Positions 22,273 through 31,091 of a DNA stretch of 40,182 nucleotides are shown one piece after another (the stretch's first letter is position 1; each line of letters starts with the position of its first letter). The notes beneath the pieces are model-generated. The model did not search any database, had not been told where the DNA came from, and saw only the letters and a list, made by a program, of their open reading frames with translations. A program made the translations under genes and the position numbers. Location: the NCBI RefSeq assembly GCF_030657435.1, contig NZ_JAUTWS010000050.1, positions 1 through 40,182 on the forward strand. Direction: 5' to 3'. The DNA is from Paracraurococcus lichenis (GTDB lineage Bacteria; Pseudomonadota; Alphaproteobacteria; Acetobacterales; Acetobacteraceae).

Positions 22273-24832
22273 CCTCGCCAGCGTCTTCGGCTACAGCGGC
22301 GGCTTCGAGACCGCGCCGGCGCGCTTCCTGCCCTACCTCGATCACTGCACGCCCGGCGCCATGCTGCTGCGCGACGGGTCCGTCATGGGCATGCTGCGCA
22401 TGCCGGGCCCGCCCATTGCGCTGGCGTCCAACAGGGACCGCAACGGCGCGCTGCTGCGCCTCGTCGCCCTGCTCAATGCCATCGCGGACGACAACGTGGA
22501 GGCGTTCATCCATCTGGTCCGGCATGGGGGCATCCCGCCCCTGCCAAGCCGGCCCGCCGCCGTCACCGCCTTCGATGCCATGTTCCTCGAGGACTGGACG
22601 CGGGAGGTCCGCCAGGGCCTGCGGGTCAACGACTGGTTCCTGACCGTGCTGGTGCGACCTCGCGGCACCCCGTTTTCCATGGCTACGGACGTCCTCAGGC
22701 GCCTGACGCTGGTCAAGGCCGTCCGTGGACTGTGGCAGGACCGGCACCGAGCCGATGCCGAGGCCCGCGACGACGAGCGTGCGGCGCACGAGGACCGCAT
22801 GGGCCAGCTCGAGGATGCCATGGGCCTCGCCATGGGCCTGCTGCGGGACGCCCGGCCGGTGCGCCTGGGCCTGCGCCCCGATCCCGAAGGCAGCGATCTG
22901 CTGTACTCGGAGATCGCCGAGGCGCTGGAACTCATCCGCACCACCAAGCACCACCCGCAGCCGCTGGTGGCACCGCCCGGCACGCTGGGCGCAGCGCTGG
23001 CCGCGCACGACCCCATAGCCGGCCGGGGCGGCTTCGAGGTGCGCTATGGGGCCGGCGGTACGGACAGCCATTTCGGTCAGGTCTACGGCGTCACCGCGTT
23101 CCCCAAGACGGTCTGGCAAAACCAGTTCGACGAGTTGCTGGCGCTCGACGGCAACTTCGTCCTGACCAACCACATCCGCTTCATGAACCGCGGCCAGCAG
23201 CAGGACCACATGAAGCACCTGCGCCGGCTCATGGAGACAGCCGGGGAGGAGTACGAGTCGGGCGCCGCCAAGATGAAGGCGGCGATCACCGAGGTCGCCA
23301 CCGGCCAGCAGATGCGCGGCTATTGCCGCTGGTCCCTCGCCATCCACGCCGAGCCCGACCCGGCCATCATCCGGCAGACCGAGGAGACCGGCGCCGAGTA
23401 TGCCCGCCGGCGGTACCGCAATGCCATGCGGCAGGCGGACACGCTGGCGTCCAGGGCCAAGACGATCCTGGTCAACGCCGGCATCCGCATCGCGCCGGAG
23501 GGGCGCGGGGCCAAGTCGGCGCTGATCGCGCAGACGCCCGGGGCGCCGCGCATGTGCCAGATCCGCGCCGGCATCCTGCCCACCGACTATTTCGCCTCCC
23601 TGTCCCCCGTGGCTGGCTTCGCGCGCGGCCCGGACAGCTTCCGCTGGGGCGGCCCGACCCTGCCCATGCAGACCACCGCGGGCACCCTGTTCGTGGACGA
23701 CCTGTTCGTGGGCGACGTGGCGCATCTCGCGATGGTGGCGCCGAACGGGGAAGGCAAGACCACCTACCTCGGCGCCAACGTCACTGCCGCCCGCGCCCTG
23801 GTGCGGGCCGGCCAGCGACCCGGCACGCAGATCCTGCTCGATATGGACCATTCCAACGAGCAGACCATCATCGCCAATGGCGGCAGCTACATGCCGATCC
23901 TCGCCGAGGAGGATAGCGGGGTGGCCCCGCTGCGCCTGGCCGACAGCCGCAAGACGCGGGCCATGCTGCGCATGCTGGTGGCCGGGCTCTGCCGGCTGGC
24001 CGGCACGGAGCCCGGCGCTGAGGACATCCAGGGCATCCGCGAGGGCGTGGACTTCGTGATGGGCGAGGTGCCGGCGGAGCGCCGTCACCTCGGCATCATC
24101 CGCGACTTCATGGGCTTCCAGGAGGGTGGGGCCGGAGCCGCGCTCGAGCGGTGGTGCCGCAAGTACCGCGGTGAACTGGCCTGGGCCTTCGACGGCCAGG
24201 CGCACCGCATCGACTTCGACGTGGAACTGGTCGGCGTGGACCTGACCGCCATCAAGGACCACCCGCTGGTGATGCCGGCCATGGGACAGCTCCTGCTCTG
24301 GATGGCATCCGAGATGATGGACGGCCGCCGGTGCCTGGTGTGGTGCGAGGAAGCGCCGGCCTACTTCGAGCGGCCGGACTTCTCCGCGCTCGGCAGGGGC
24401 CTGGCGCTGCGCGGGCGCAAGCGGAACACGGCATTCATCGCCATTGCCCAGATGCCGGAGCACCTGCTGAACAACGAGGCCGGCAAGGCCATCGTCAAGC
24501 AGGCGCGCAAGCTGGTGCTGTTCCGCAACAGCGCCGCCGAGCGGGCCGACTACGTGGACGGCCTCGGCGTGCCGGAGCCGGTGTTCCAGATGGTGCAGCG
24601 GGGGATGTTCTCGCTGCCGTACCGCTCCGTCCTGATCTTCAGGAAGGACGGGCAAACCAGCGTCAACCGCTTCGACCTCTCGGGCGAGACGCTGCGCAAG
24701 TACCTCGCGGTCTTTTCCGGCACCACGAACAGCGTGCGCCTGTTCCGCCGCATCCAGGCGAAGAACGGCCCGGGGGACGTGCGCCGGAACCTCGAGGAGT
24801 TCTGGCAGCGGCAGGCCGAGGCTGCCGCGTAG
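22259..24832 (+). CDS. virB4: VirB4-like ATPase of the conjugation machine
   Basis: The 857-residue protein has an N-terminal CagE/TrbE/VirB4 domain (about residues 1-440) and a C-terminal RecA-like ATPase domain. Walker A is A494-PNGEG-K500-T501, in line with the [AG]xxxxGK[ST] pattern. The Walker-B-like strand reads RCLVWCEEAPAYF (E697, E698), where most VirB4 proteins have DEAW, so the aspartate is replaced by glutamate. Further motifs (NTAFIAIAQMPEHLLN, sensor-like Q; ARKLVLFRN) are kept. VirB4 drives pilus assembly and substrate passage. Length is usual for the family. Confidence 0.93.
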   Translation: MPVNNLASVFGYSGGFETAPARFLPYLDHCTPGAMLLRDGSVMGMLRMPGPPIALASNRDRNGALLRLVALLNAIADDNVEAFIHLVRHGGIPPLPSRPAAVTAFDAMFLEDWTREVRQGLRVNDWFLTVLVRPRGTPFSMATDVLRRLTLVKAVRGLWQDRHRADAEARDDERAAHEDRMGQLEDAMGLAMGLLRDARPVRLGLRPDPEGSDLLYSEIAEALELIRTTKHHPQPLVAPPGTLGAALAAHDPIAGRGGFEVRYGAGGTDSHFGQVYGVTAFPKTVWQNQFDELLALDGNFVLTNHIRFMNRGQQQDHMKHLRRLMETAGEEYESGAAKMKAAITEVATGQQMRGYCRWSLAIHAEPDPAIIRQTEETGAEYARRRYRNAMRQADTLASRAKTILVNAGIRIAPEGRGAKSALIAQTPGAPRMCQIRAGILPTDYFASLSPVAGFARGPDSFRWGGPTLPMQTTAGTLFVDDLFVGDVAHLAMVAPNGEGKTTYLGANVTAARALVRAGQRPGTQILLDMDHSNEQTIIANGGSYMPILAEEDSGVAPLRLADSRKTRAMLRMLVAGLCRLAGTEPGAEDIQGIREGVDFVMGEVPAERRHLGIIRDFMGFQEGGAGAALERWCRKYRGELAWAFDGQAHRIDFDVELVGVDLTAIKDHPLVMPAMGQLLLWMASEMMDGRRCLVWCEEAPAYFERPDFSALGRGLALRGRKRNTAFIAIAQMPEHLLNNEAGKAIVKQARKLVLFRNSAAERADYVDGLGVPEPVFQMVQRGMFSLPYRSVLIFRKDGQTSVNRFDLSGETLRKYLAVFSGTTNSVRLFRRIQAKNGPGDVRRNLEEFWQRQAEAAA

Positions 24833-24844
24833 GAGGGAGACGCG

Positions 24845-25552
24845 ATGAGACGCATGCTGCTCGCAACCGCCGCCGCGCTGGCCCTGGCCGGCCCGGCATG
24901 GGCGCAAGGCATCCCCGTCTACGACAACGCCAGCATCATCCAGACCGCCACGGCCATCGCCAAGGACGCCGCCTACTGGGCCAAGCAGGCGGCGCAGATG
25001 AAGTCGCAGCTCGATCAGGCGATCGGCATCTACAACGGCATCACCGGCCCGCGCCCGCTCTACACCATCGGCGGCGTGCTGGCGAACTTCGACCTGCAGC
25101 TGCCCGGGATCTCCAATTTCCAGATCGCAAACGCATTGCAGGGTAACTTCACCTGGGGCGATGCGGCCGCGCTCGCCCGCGGCAACACCTATGCGGAACC
25201 CACCGGCGACGACCCGGAGGCGCGCGAGATGGCCCTGCGCCGGCTCTCGCTGGCCAACCTCCAGCAGGACGCCCGCGACGCCATTGCCGCGGCCGAGGCC
25301 CGCGTGCTCGGCATCAGCGCGTTGCGCGCCAAGGCCAGCGCCACGGCCGACCTCAAGGAATCGGCCGACCTGCAAGCCCGCATCGCCGCCGAGGAGGCGG
25401 CGCTGCAGAACGACACCGGCCGTGCCCAGCGCATGCAGCTGCTCGCCACCACCCAGGCGCGGGTGGACGAGATGCGCGACCGCGAGCTCGCCCGGCTCTC
25501 CGCCGCGACCTGGTACGACAACACCAAGGAGGTTTGGGACGTCAGATGGTGA
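24845..25552 (+). CDS. virB5: VirB5-like minor pilin / adhesin
   Basis: The 235-residue exported protein has a signal peptide (MRRMLLATAAALALAGPAWAQ), then a helical region (IIQTATAIAKDAAYWAKQAAQMKSQLDQAIGIYNGITGPRPL) and a long helix near the C-terminus (AAIAAAEARVLG ... ADLQARIAAEEAALQ) as in VirB5/TrbJ-like proteins at the pilus tip. GGAGGGA lies six bases before the ATG. Its last codons overlap the EexN-like gene by seven bases. Confidence 0.85.
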   Translation: MRRMLLATAAALALAGPAWAQGIPVYDNASIIQTATAIAKDAAYWAKQAAQMKSQLDQAIGIYNGITGPRPLYTIGGVLANFDLQLPGISNFQIANALQGNFTWGDAAALARGNTYAEPTGDDPEAREMALRRLSLANLQQDARDAIAAAEARVLGISALRAKASATADLKESADLQARIAAEEAALQNDTGRAQRMQLLATTQARVDEMRDRELARLSAATWYDNTKEVWDVRW

Positions 25553-25935
25553 ACCGCCACACGGGGACCGCTGCTGCGGTCGTCCTCGCCCTGACCGCGT
25601 GCTGCGCCTCGGCCGAAGCGCAGTCCCGCCGCACGGTCAGCTACTTCCTGGCAAACCCGACCGAGCGCGACACCGTGCTGCGCGAATGCCGGAACGACGA
25701 GCGGGCGGCGCGCATGCCGGAATGCGCGAACGCGCAGCGCGCGGCCGACCAGGCGGCCAGGGAAGCGTACCTGCGGGAGCATCCGCCCAAACCCATCCAA
25801 ACGCCCAGCGAGACGCTCAACAGCAAACAATATTACACGGAGAACCCCATCGCGCGGGCGATAGTGCTCGGACAGTGCTCGCGCGGCATGGCGCGCTTGA
25901 GCGACTGCGAAGCTGCGCGGGCGGCGGAGCGGTAA
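25546..25935 (+). CDS. EexN-like entry-exclusion lipoprotein with two repeats
   Basis: The 129-residue protein has a lipoprotein signal (VVLALTACCAS, lipid-modified Cys in LTAC) and two copies of an EexN-like motif: VSYFLANPTERDTVLRECRNDERAARMPECANAQRAA and, about 55 residues later, YYTENPIARAIVLGQCSRGMARLSDCEAARAA, each with two cysteines. EexN-family proteins block entry of a second copy of the same plasmid at the recipient surface. The ATG at 25546 is chosen over a TTG at 25534 that sits directly on the ribosome-binding site AAGGAGG. Position between virB5 and virB6 matches related clusters. Confidence 0.8.
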   Translation: MVNRHTGTAAAVVLALTACCASAEAQSRRTVSYFLANPTERDTVLRECRNDERAARMPECANAQRAADQAAREAYLREHPPKPIQTPSETLNSKQYYTENPIARAIVLGQCSRGMARLSDCEAARAAER

Positions 25936-25941
25936 CGCCTC

Positions 25942-26868
25942 ATGGCCGGGATCATCGACGCCGTTTCCTTCAGCACCTCCCTCGCCGCGCAGTACACCGC
26001 GGTGCGGGATGGCATGGATGCCGTGCTGGCATCCGAAATGAAGGTGGTGATCCCGGTCCTCAAGTCGGTGCTGCCTGTCTACACGCTGGTGCAGTTCGTC
26101 CTGTTCGGCAAAGGGCTCATCACCGGCTTCGCCTTCGTCGGCCGCCTGGTGCGGGCGGTGGCGGTGTCCTTCATTCTGTCCAATCTGTGGGTCGGCTACG
26201 TCACGGACTACAGCTTCGAGAAGATCCCTACCGCGCTCGCCAGTTCCGCCTCGGCCGGCACCGCCAAGCTCACAATGCCGGAGCAGTTCGACAAGGTATC
26301 CAAGGCCATCGACAATCTGACGGCCGAGATCCGCACCAGGAACACCTCGTGGTCGGTGTCGGCCATCGGCAACAGCATGATGACGTGGCTGGTGTGGGGC
26401 GGCATGCAGACCATGCTTGGCCTGCAAGCGTATGTCTGGCTGACCTCGATCCGCATCATGGCACTGCTGCTCTGCGTCGGCGCCTGGCTAATCCTGTTCG
26501 AGCTGTTCGATCGGACGCGCGGGTTCTTCCAGCATTGGATCGGACTGGTGGTCGGCCTCTGGACATTCCAACTCGCCGCCTCGGTGCAGTTGCAAGCGTC
26601 GATGCGCAGCGAGATGGACCTACTACGGGCCATCCACGAACAGGCCGCCAACAACAGCGTGGACATGATGCTGGCCAACATGGGCCAGGTTGGAAACGCG
26701 CTGGTCGGCGACGCTCTCACCATGTTGGCGCTCCCCACTGTGGTCGGTGGCGCCGCGGGCATCGGGGCGCAAATCGGCGTGGCCGCCCTGGCTCGCGCCT
26801 TCCCCGGCATGGCGGAGAGGATGAGCCGGCGTGTCCGCCGCCTAAAGCAACGGGAGGCCGCAACATGA
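25942..26868 (+). CDS. virB6: VirB6/TrbL-like polytopic membrane protein
   Basis: The 308-residue inner-membrane protein has five or six hydrophobic segments (for example VIPVLKSVLPVYTLVQFVLFG, LVRAVAVSFILSNLWVGYV, IRIMALLLCVGAWLILFELF, WIGLVVGLWTFQLAASV and a C-terminal ALPTVVGGAAGIGAQIGVAAL). The central loop between them is polar. It forms the inner-membrane part of the DNA channel. It starts six bases after the EexN-like gene and overlaps the following lipoprotein gene as ATGA. Confidence 0.88.
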   Translation: MAGIIDAVSFSTSLAAQYTAVRDGMDAVLASEMKVVIPVLKSVLPVYTLVQFVLFGKGLITGFAFVGRLVRAVAVSFILSNLWVGYVTDYSFEKIPTALASSASAGTAKLTMPEQFDKVSKAIDNLTAEIRTRNTSWSVSAIGNSMMTWLVWGGMQTMLGLQAYVWLTSIRIMALLLCVGAWLILFELFDRTRGFFQHWIGLVVGLWTFQLAASVQLQASMRSEMDLLRAIHEQAANNSVDMMLANMGQVGNALVGDALTMLALPTVVGGAAGIGAQIGVAALARAFPGMAERMSRRVRRLKQREAAT

Positions 26869-27035
26869 TGCGCTTCGCCCTCGCTCTTGCCCTGCTCGGC
26901 ACCACCGCGTGCGCCGAAAAACACGAGCTGGCCAAGTGCGAGGGGGTGGTGCTCGCTCTGAACACCGACCGCTGGAAGCCCAGCCCCGAGCAGCAGGCGG
27001 AGATGGACCGCCTCGCCGCGGAGGCGTGCCGCTGA
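26865..27035 (+). CDS. virB7: VirB7-like small lipoprotein
   Basis: A 56-residue product with a signal peptide ending in LLGTTACAEKH, where the cysteine at position 16 is the likely lipid site although the -3 residue is threonine. The mature part has two further cysteines and a helical tail (SPEQQAEMDRLAAEAC). It lies between virB6 and virB8, the place of VirB7, which stabilises VirB9 in the outer-membrane core. Its ATG overlaps the virB6 stop, and its own stop TGA overlaps the ATG of virB8. Sequence similarity alone would not identify it; the call rests on size, lipobox and position. Confidence 0.7.
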   Translation: MMRFALALALLGTTACAEKHELAKCEGVVLALNTDRWKPSPEQQAEMDRLAAEACR

Positions 27036-27808
27036 TGAGGTGGTTCTCGCACCCCCTCCCGGCGGTCGCCCCGGTGCCGCCCGCGGGCCTGGACGACCAT
27101 TTCCGCGCCGCCCTCGCCGCCAATCGGCGCATGGCGCGGCGGGAGCGCAGCTACACGTGGGGTCTGGTGGCGGCGGTGGCTGGGCTGGCATGCGCCTGCG
27201 GCTACCTGCTCTACCGCAACGAGAAGCTGGTGGAGCTGGCCGCGGCCAATGCCCTCCGGGTGGTCTATGTCTACACCCGCGAGGACGGCTCGCAGGTCCA
27301 CTCGGCCGCCTATTCCAGCCTGCCCGTCAAGTTCCAGACGGACAACACGCTGAACAGCCTCTGGAACTACGTCTGGTGGCGGGAGTGCTGGAACCCCGCC
27401 GAAGCCCCCCGCGCCTTCGTCAACGTGCAACGCATGAGCGACGAGCGGGTGGGCAAGGAGTGGCGCGAGGTGATGGCGAACAGCAACAAGCTGGCGCCGC
27501 AGAACCGCCTGGGCGCGCGGGGCGCCTACTACACCTGCGAGCCCATCGCCTACGCGCCGGTCGGCAGCGACAACGACCGCTACGAGTTCCGCTTCCTGCG
27601 CCGCGAGGTCGACCGCGGCCGGCCCGACCAGGGCATCTCCATGCACGTCACGGTGGCGTACCGCACCGGGGTCTACCCCGATGACGAGTACGGCTGGATC
27701 GACCGCACGGTGTTCAACGCGCCCGGCATCCAGGTGTGGAGCTACCCCGGTGCCCGGCCCGACGCCGTGCAGCAGCATCTCATCACCCAGAACGGGCGCC
27801 CGCCATGA
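27035..27808 (+). CDS. virB8: VirB8-like core component
   Basis: The 257-residue bitopic protein has a 40-residue cytoplasmic start, one membrane helix (about residues 44-62, GLVAAVAGLACACGYLLY) and a periplasmic VirB8 domain (YVWWRECWNPAEAPRAFVNVQRMSDERVGKEWREVM, then YEFRFLRREVDRG). VirB8 links the inner-membrane complex to the core channel. The ATG at 27035 overlaps the preceding stop as TGATG. The upstream continuation of the frame is not used. The 3' end overlaps virB9 as ATGA. Confidence 0.88.
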   Translation: MRWFSHPLPAVAPVPPAGLDDHFRAALAANRRMARRERSYTWGLVAAVAGLACACGYLLYRNEKLVELAAANALRVVYVYTREDGSQVHSAAYSSLPVKFQTDNTLNSLWNYVWWRECWNPAEAPRAFVNVQRMSDERVGKEWREVMANSNKLAPQNRLGARGAYYTCEPIAYAPVGSDNDRYEFRFLRREVDRGRPDQGISMHVTVAYRTGVYPDDEYGWIDRTVFNAPGIQVWSYPGARPDAVQQHLITQNGRPP

Positions 27809-28821
27809 CCCGCCGCATGCTCCTGCTGGCCTGCGCCGTCAGCCTCGCCGCCGGGCCCGCCCTGGCGCTGGACTCCACCGAGGCGGTCACCGCCGACCCG
27901 CGGCTGCGCAGCGTGCGCTACGACCCGCAGCAGGTGGTGATGGTCTACACCAAGCCGGGCATGACCACGCGCATCCGCCTCGACCCGCGCGAGCATGTGG
28001 TGCATGGCGGCGTCATCTACTCCGACCAGCGGACCATGGCCGCGCTCGACGGCACGGACCCCTACGACGAGGAAGACCGAAAGCAGGAAGCGCAGGCCGG
28101 GCAGGCCAGTGGGGCGCAGGGCACCCAGTCCTGCAACCGCAACATGTGCGTCTCGGTGGTCCTCAACACGGTCTACATCCTGCCGCGGATCCAGCTCGCG
28201 CCGCAGCCCTTCTTCCTGCGCACGGAGTGGTGCCCGGAGGCTGGAAAGGCTTGCGAGCCGGGCGAGTACGCCATCGAGCTGCGCTCGGAGCCGCCCGAGG
28301 CCCGCAGCGGCGTGGCCCAGCCGTTCTTCGGCGTGCAATTCACCTATGCTGACCGCGAGCGGGCCTGGGCCGCGAAGCAAGCGGCTGCCAAACGGGCCGC
28401 CGATGCCGAAGCCGCCCGCCTCTGGCGGGAGAACAACCCGCCGCCCCAGCCGGTGTCGGTGCCGGCCGAGGAGGACCGCTACGAGCTCGGCGTCTGCAGG
28501 AGCGGGTCCGAGCTGCACCCGGACGAGGCCTGGACCAACGGGCGCACGACGTTCCTGCGCTACAGGGGCACCCGGCCGACGCCGAACGTCTACGAGATCC
28601 GCCTCGACGGCAAGGAGACGCTGACCCCCTTCGCCATGGAACCCGAGCCCTGGGGCACGGTAATCCGGGTGGGGACGGTGCGGCCGGTGCTGATCCTGCG
28701 CCACGGCGACCTCGCCAGTTGTGTCGTCAACATCAGCCCGATCGCGGACGGGCACGGCACGATGCCAGTGGCGCCCATCCGGACGCCGTGGGCGGGGCGG
28801 CCGAGGGTGGCGGCCCGGTGA
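27805..28821 (+). CDS. virB9: VirB9-like outer-membrane core protein
   Basis: The 338-residue exported protein has a signal peptide (cleavage near ALAL), an N-terminal domain with the DPRLRSVRYDPQQVVMVYTKPGMTTRIRLDP pattern of VirB9, and a C-terminal domain with TFLRYRGTRPTPNVYEIRLDGKE and RPVLILRHGDLASCVVNIS. Between them lies a charged helical linker (WAAKQAAAKRAADAEAARLWRENNPP). It is longer than most VirB9 proteins (about 270-300) because of a cysteine-containing insertion around residues 90-150 (CNRNMC, CPEAGKAC). It is coupled to its neighbours by overlapping codons. Confidence 0.88.
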   Translation: MTRRMLLLACAVSLAAGPALALDSTEAVTADPRLRSVRYDPQQVVMVYTKPGMTTRIRLDPREHVVHGGVIYSDQRTMAALDGTDPYDEEDRKQEAQAGQASGAQGTQSCNRNMCVSVVLNTVYILPRIQLAPQPFFLRTEWCPEAGKACEPGEYAIELRSEPPEARSGVAQPFFGVQFTYADRERAWAAKQAAAKRAADAEAARLWRENNPPPQPVSVPAEEDRYELGVCRSGSELHPDEAWTNGRTTFLRYRGTRPTPNVYEIRLDGKETLTPFAMEPEPWGTVIRVGTVRPVLILRHGDLASCVVNISPIADGHGTMPVAPIRTPWAGRPRVAAR

Positions 28822-30023
28822 GCGTCCTCGATCCTACGACCCCGACGGACCAGGGGCGCGGCCGGGCCGGGCCCTGGACCAAGATCGCCCTGGCCGGCGG
28901 CGCGGTCCTGGGGTTGTTCACGGTGGTGACCTTCGGCGGCATGTTCTCCGCCCCACCCGGCCGGCAGGCAGACGACGGGCAGAAGCCCAAGGTGCCGCGG
29001 GCCGAGCCCTTCGTCGCGCTGCCCGAGGGCGGCCAGGAGCGCGGCAACCCGCGCGAGAGCGCGCCAGCGGGCGGGCAGCCGACCGCGGCCCAGCGGGGGT
29101 CCGCCCAGCGCATCCTGGCGGGACAGCAGGGCGGGCAGGCGGGCGTGCCGCCGGTGGTCAGGCTGCGGCCCCCGCCCCCGATCACCATCTCCACCTACAC
29201 CCCGCCGGCCGCGCCGACGCCGCAGCGCGAGGACGGCAAGGAGGGGCGGGACACCCCCGCGCCGACCAGGGTGCCCGGCAGCGGGCAGGGCGGTGGCGGC
29301 GACGACAGCCCCACCAGCCTTGGCGGGCAGCTCAACGGCGGTATCCGCCTGGCCGCCGCCAGGGCCGGCTTCATGCCGCATCCGGAGTACATGATCCTGA
29401 CCGGCACGCAGATCCCCTGCGTGCCGGTCGAGACCTACAACTCGGCCATGGGCGGCCTGGTCACCTGCAAGGTGCCGCAGTGGGTCCGCGGCGACGGCCT
29501 GCGCATCGGCCTGCTGCCGCCCGGCACCACCATCAACGGGCAGATCCGCGGCGGCATGGCTCAGGGCCAGCCGCGCCTCGGCGTGCTCTACACCCGCATC
29601 GTCACCAGCGGCGACCGCTTCGTGGTCAACCTGCAGGGCCTCGGCAGCGACGCGCAGGGGCGTTCCGGGCTCGACGCCGACATCAACACCTTCTTCTGGG
29701 AGACGACCGGCGCGGTGGCGCTCTACGCCCTGATCCAGGGCACCACGCAGGCCATCCCGCTCGCCCTGCAGGCGCTGCTCCAGAGCAACCAGGGCAACGG
29801 CAACACCTACAACAACTTCGGCGGCGCGCTGTCCGGCTTCACCAACGGCGCGGGCGGCCAAGGCCTCGCCAACCGGCTGCTGGCCGACCGGCTCAACCGC
29901 CAGCCGGAAGCCGAGCGGGACTGGTCGCTGCCGATGTTCGTCACGGTCGGCCAGGACCTCGACTTCCACGACATCTGCCTGCAGCGCCGCCGCGTCAACC
30001 AGATGGCCTGCCCCGCCATGTGA
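28818..30023 (+). CDS. virB10: VirB10-like envelope-spanning channel protein
   Basis: The 401-residue protein has a cytoplasmic start, one membrane helix (about residues 22-40, IALAGGAVLGLFTVVTFGG), a long proline/glycine-rich periplasmic stretch, and a C-terminal beta-barrel domain with typical VirB10 blocks: LTGTQIPCVPVETYNSAMGG, CKVPQWVRGDGLRIGLLPPGTTINGQ, LGVLYTRIVTSGDRFVVNL, then the antenna region near TTGAVALYALIQGTTQ. The GTG at 28818 overlaps the virB9 stop (GTGA). The last 40 residues (FVTVGQDLDFHDICLQRRRVNQMAC) match the usual C-terminus. It senses ATP energy from VirB4/B11/D4. Confidence 0.9.
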   Translation: MSVLDPTTPTDQGRGRAGPWTKIALAGGAVLGLFTVVTFGGMFSAPPGRQADDGQKPKVPRAEPFVALPEGGQERGNPRESAPAGGQPTAAQRGSAQRILAGQQGGQAGVPPVVRLRPPPPITISTYTPPAAPTPQREDGKEGRDTPAPTRVPGSGQGGGGDDSPTSLGGQLNGGIRLAAARAGFMPHPEYMILTGTQIPCVPVETYNSAMGGLVTCKVPQWVRGDGLRIGLLPPGTTINGQIRGGMAQGQPRLGVLYTRIVTSGDRFVVNLQGLGSDAQGRSGLDADINTFFWETTGAVALYALIQGTTQAIPLALQALLQSNQGNGNTYNNFGGALSGFTNGAGGQGLANRLLADRLNRQPEAERDWSLPMFVTVGQDLDFHDICLQRRRVNQMACPAM

Positions 30024-30047
30024 GGCCAGTCCAGGAGGTGGAGTGCC

Positions 30048-31091
30048 ATGAGCGTGACGCTCGAACTCGACCCCGCTCTCCAGCGCGACGCGCTGGACAC
30101 GGCGGTGGAGCCGATCGCCCACCTGCTCGCCGAGGGCGAGGACGTGGCGGTGAACACCCCGGGCGAGGCGTGGCACTACCTGGGCGGCCAGTGGCACCGC
30201 CACGCCATCCCGGCGCTGACCGAGGCGCGGTGCCGCGGCATCGCGCTGCTGGCCGAGGCGCAGACGCGCCCGGCGGTGCGCCAGAGCATCATCAGCACCG
30301 ACATGCCCAGCGGGCACCGGCTGGAAGCCCTGCTGCCGCCCGTCGCCATGCCCCACACCGTGATCCTCTCCTTCCGGCGGGGCGACGAGCAGGTGCCGGT
30401 GGGCGGCGAGCTCGGCAAGCGGTTCCAGGCGAGCCAGTGGAACCGCTGGGGGTCGCAGAAGGCGCAGGCACGCGCTGCGGCCGACGATCTCCTGGCGCTG
30501 TTCGACACCGGCGACATGGACGCCTTCCTGGCCGGCTTCGCGCGGCGCCGCCTGACCCCGGTGTTCTGCGGGGACACCGGGGCGGGCAAGACCTACGTCC
30601 TCAAGAGCTACGCCGTGCTGCTGCCCGAGGACGCCCGCATCTGCGTCATCGAGGACGCCAGGGAGGCGGTGCTGCGGCAGCCCAACCACGTCCGCATGCT
30701 GTTCAAGCGGGGCGGCGCCGCGCCGCTCGACCTGCTGCGGGCCTCGCTGCGCCTCCGGCCGGACTACGTGGTGCTGCAGGAGCTGCGCGACGCCGAGGCG
30801 TCCTGGGTGTTCCTCAACGACTGCATGGCCGGCCACCCCGGCAGCCCCACCACGATCCACGGCGGAACCGCGCAGCAGGCGGTGCGCCGGCTGTTCTCCA
30901 ACATCCAGGCCTCCGAGGAGGCGCGCGGCATGGACGGCGAACGGCTGATCGAGTTCATGGAGACGGCGATCGACCTGATCGTGCCCATCCAGAACGATCG
31001 CGGTGTCCGCAGCTTCGGCGATGTGTGGTTCGCCGCGGACGCCGCGCGCCGTGGCAAGACCCTGCGCGACCTGATCAGCGGCAACGACTGA
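30048..31091 (+). CDS. virB11: VirB11-like traffic ATPase
   Basis: The 347-residue hexameric ATPase has an N-terminal domain and a C-terminal RecA-like domain with Walker A CGDTGAGKT (K181), an Asp-box-like CVIEDAREAV, the Walker-B-like LRPDYVVLQELRD and the His box GHPGSPTTIHGG. It powers pilus assembly and switching to DNA export together with VirB4 and VirD4. An AGGAGGTGG site precedes the ATG. Its stop shares one base with the virD4 start. All motifs are intact. Confidence 0.93.
   Translation: MSVTLELDPALQRDALDTAVEPIAHLLAEGEDVAVNTPGEAWHYLGGQWHRHAIPALTEARCRGIALLAEAQTRPAVRQSIISTDMPSGHRLEALLPPVAMPHTVILSFRRGDEQVPVGGELGKRFQASQWNRWGSQKAQARAAADDLLALFDTGDMDAFLAGFARRRLTPVFCGDTGAGKTYVLKSYAVLLPEDARICVIEDAREAVLRQPNHVRMLFKRGGAAPLDLLRASLRLRPDYVVLQELRDAEASWVFLNDCMAGHPGSPTTIHGGTAQQAVRRLFSNIQASEEARGMDGERLIEFMETAIDLIVPIQNDRGVRSFGDVWFAADAARRGKTLRDLISGND

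Noticed and set aside
22037..25375. Very long leftward open frame opposite virB4/virB5
   Set aside because: It is a mirror of GC-rich codon usage. The product is His/Gln/Arg-rich without any domain, and the opposite strand encodes clear VirB3-VirB5 proteins.
28590..30860. Long leftward frame opposite virB10 and virB11
   Set aside because: It is antisense to two convincing VirB genes and has no recognisable protein features.
28721..31090. Upstream extension of the virD4 frame through virB9-virB11
   Set aside because: The extended part is arginine- and alanine-rich and overlaps three well-defined genes in another frame; the real start is the ATG at 31091, which touches the virB11 stop.
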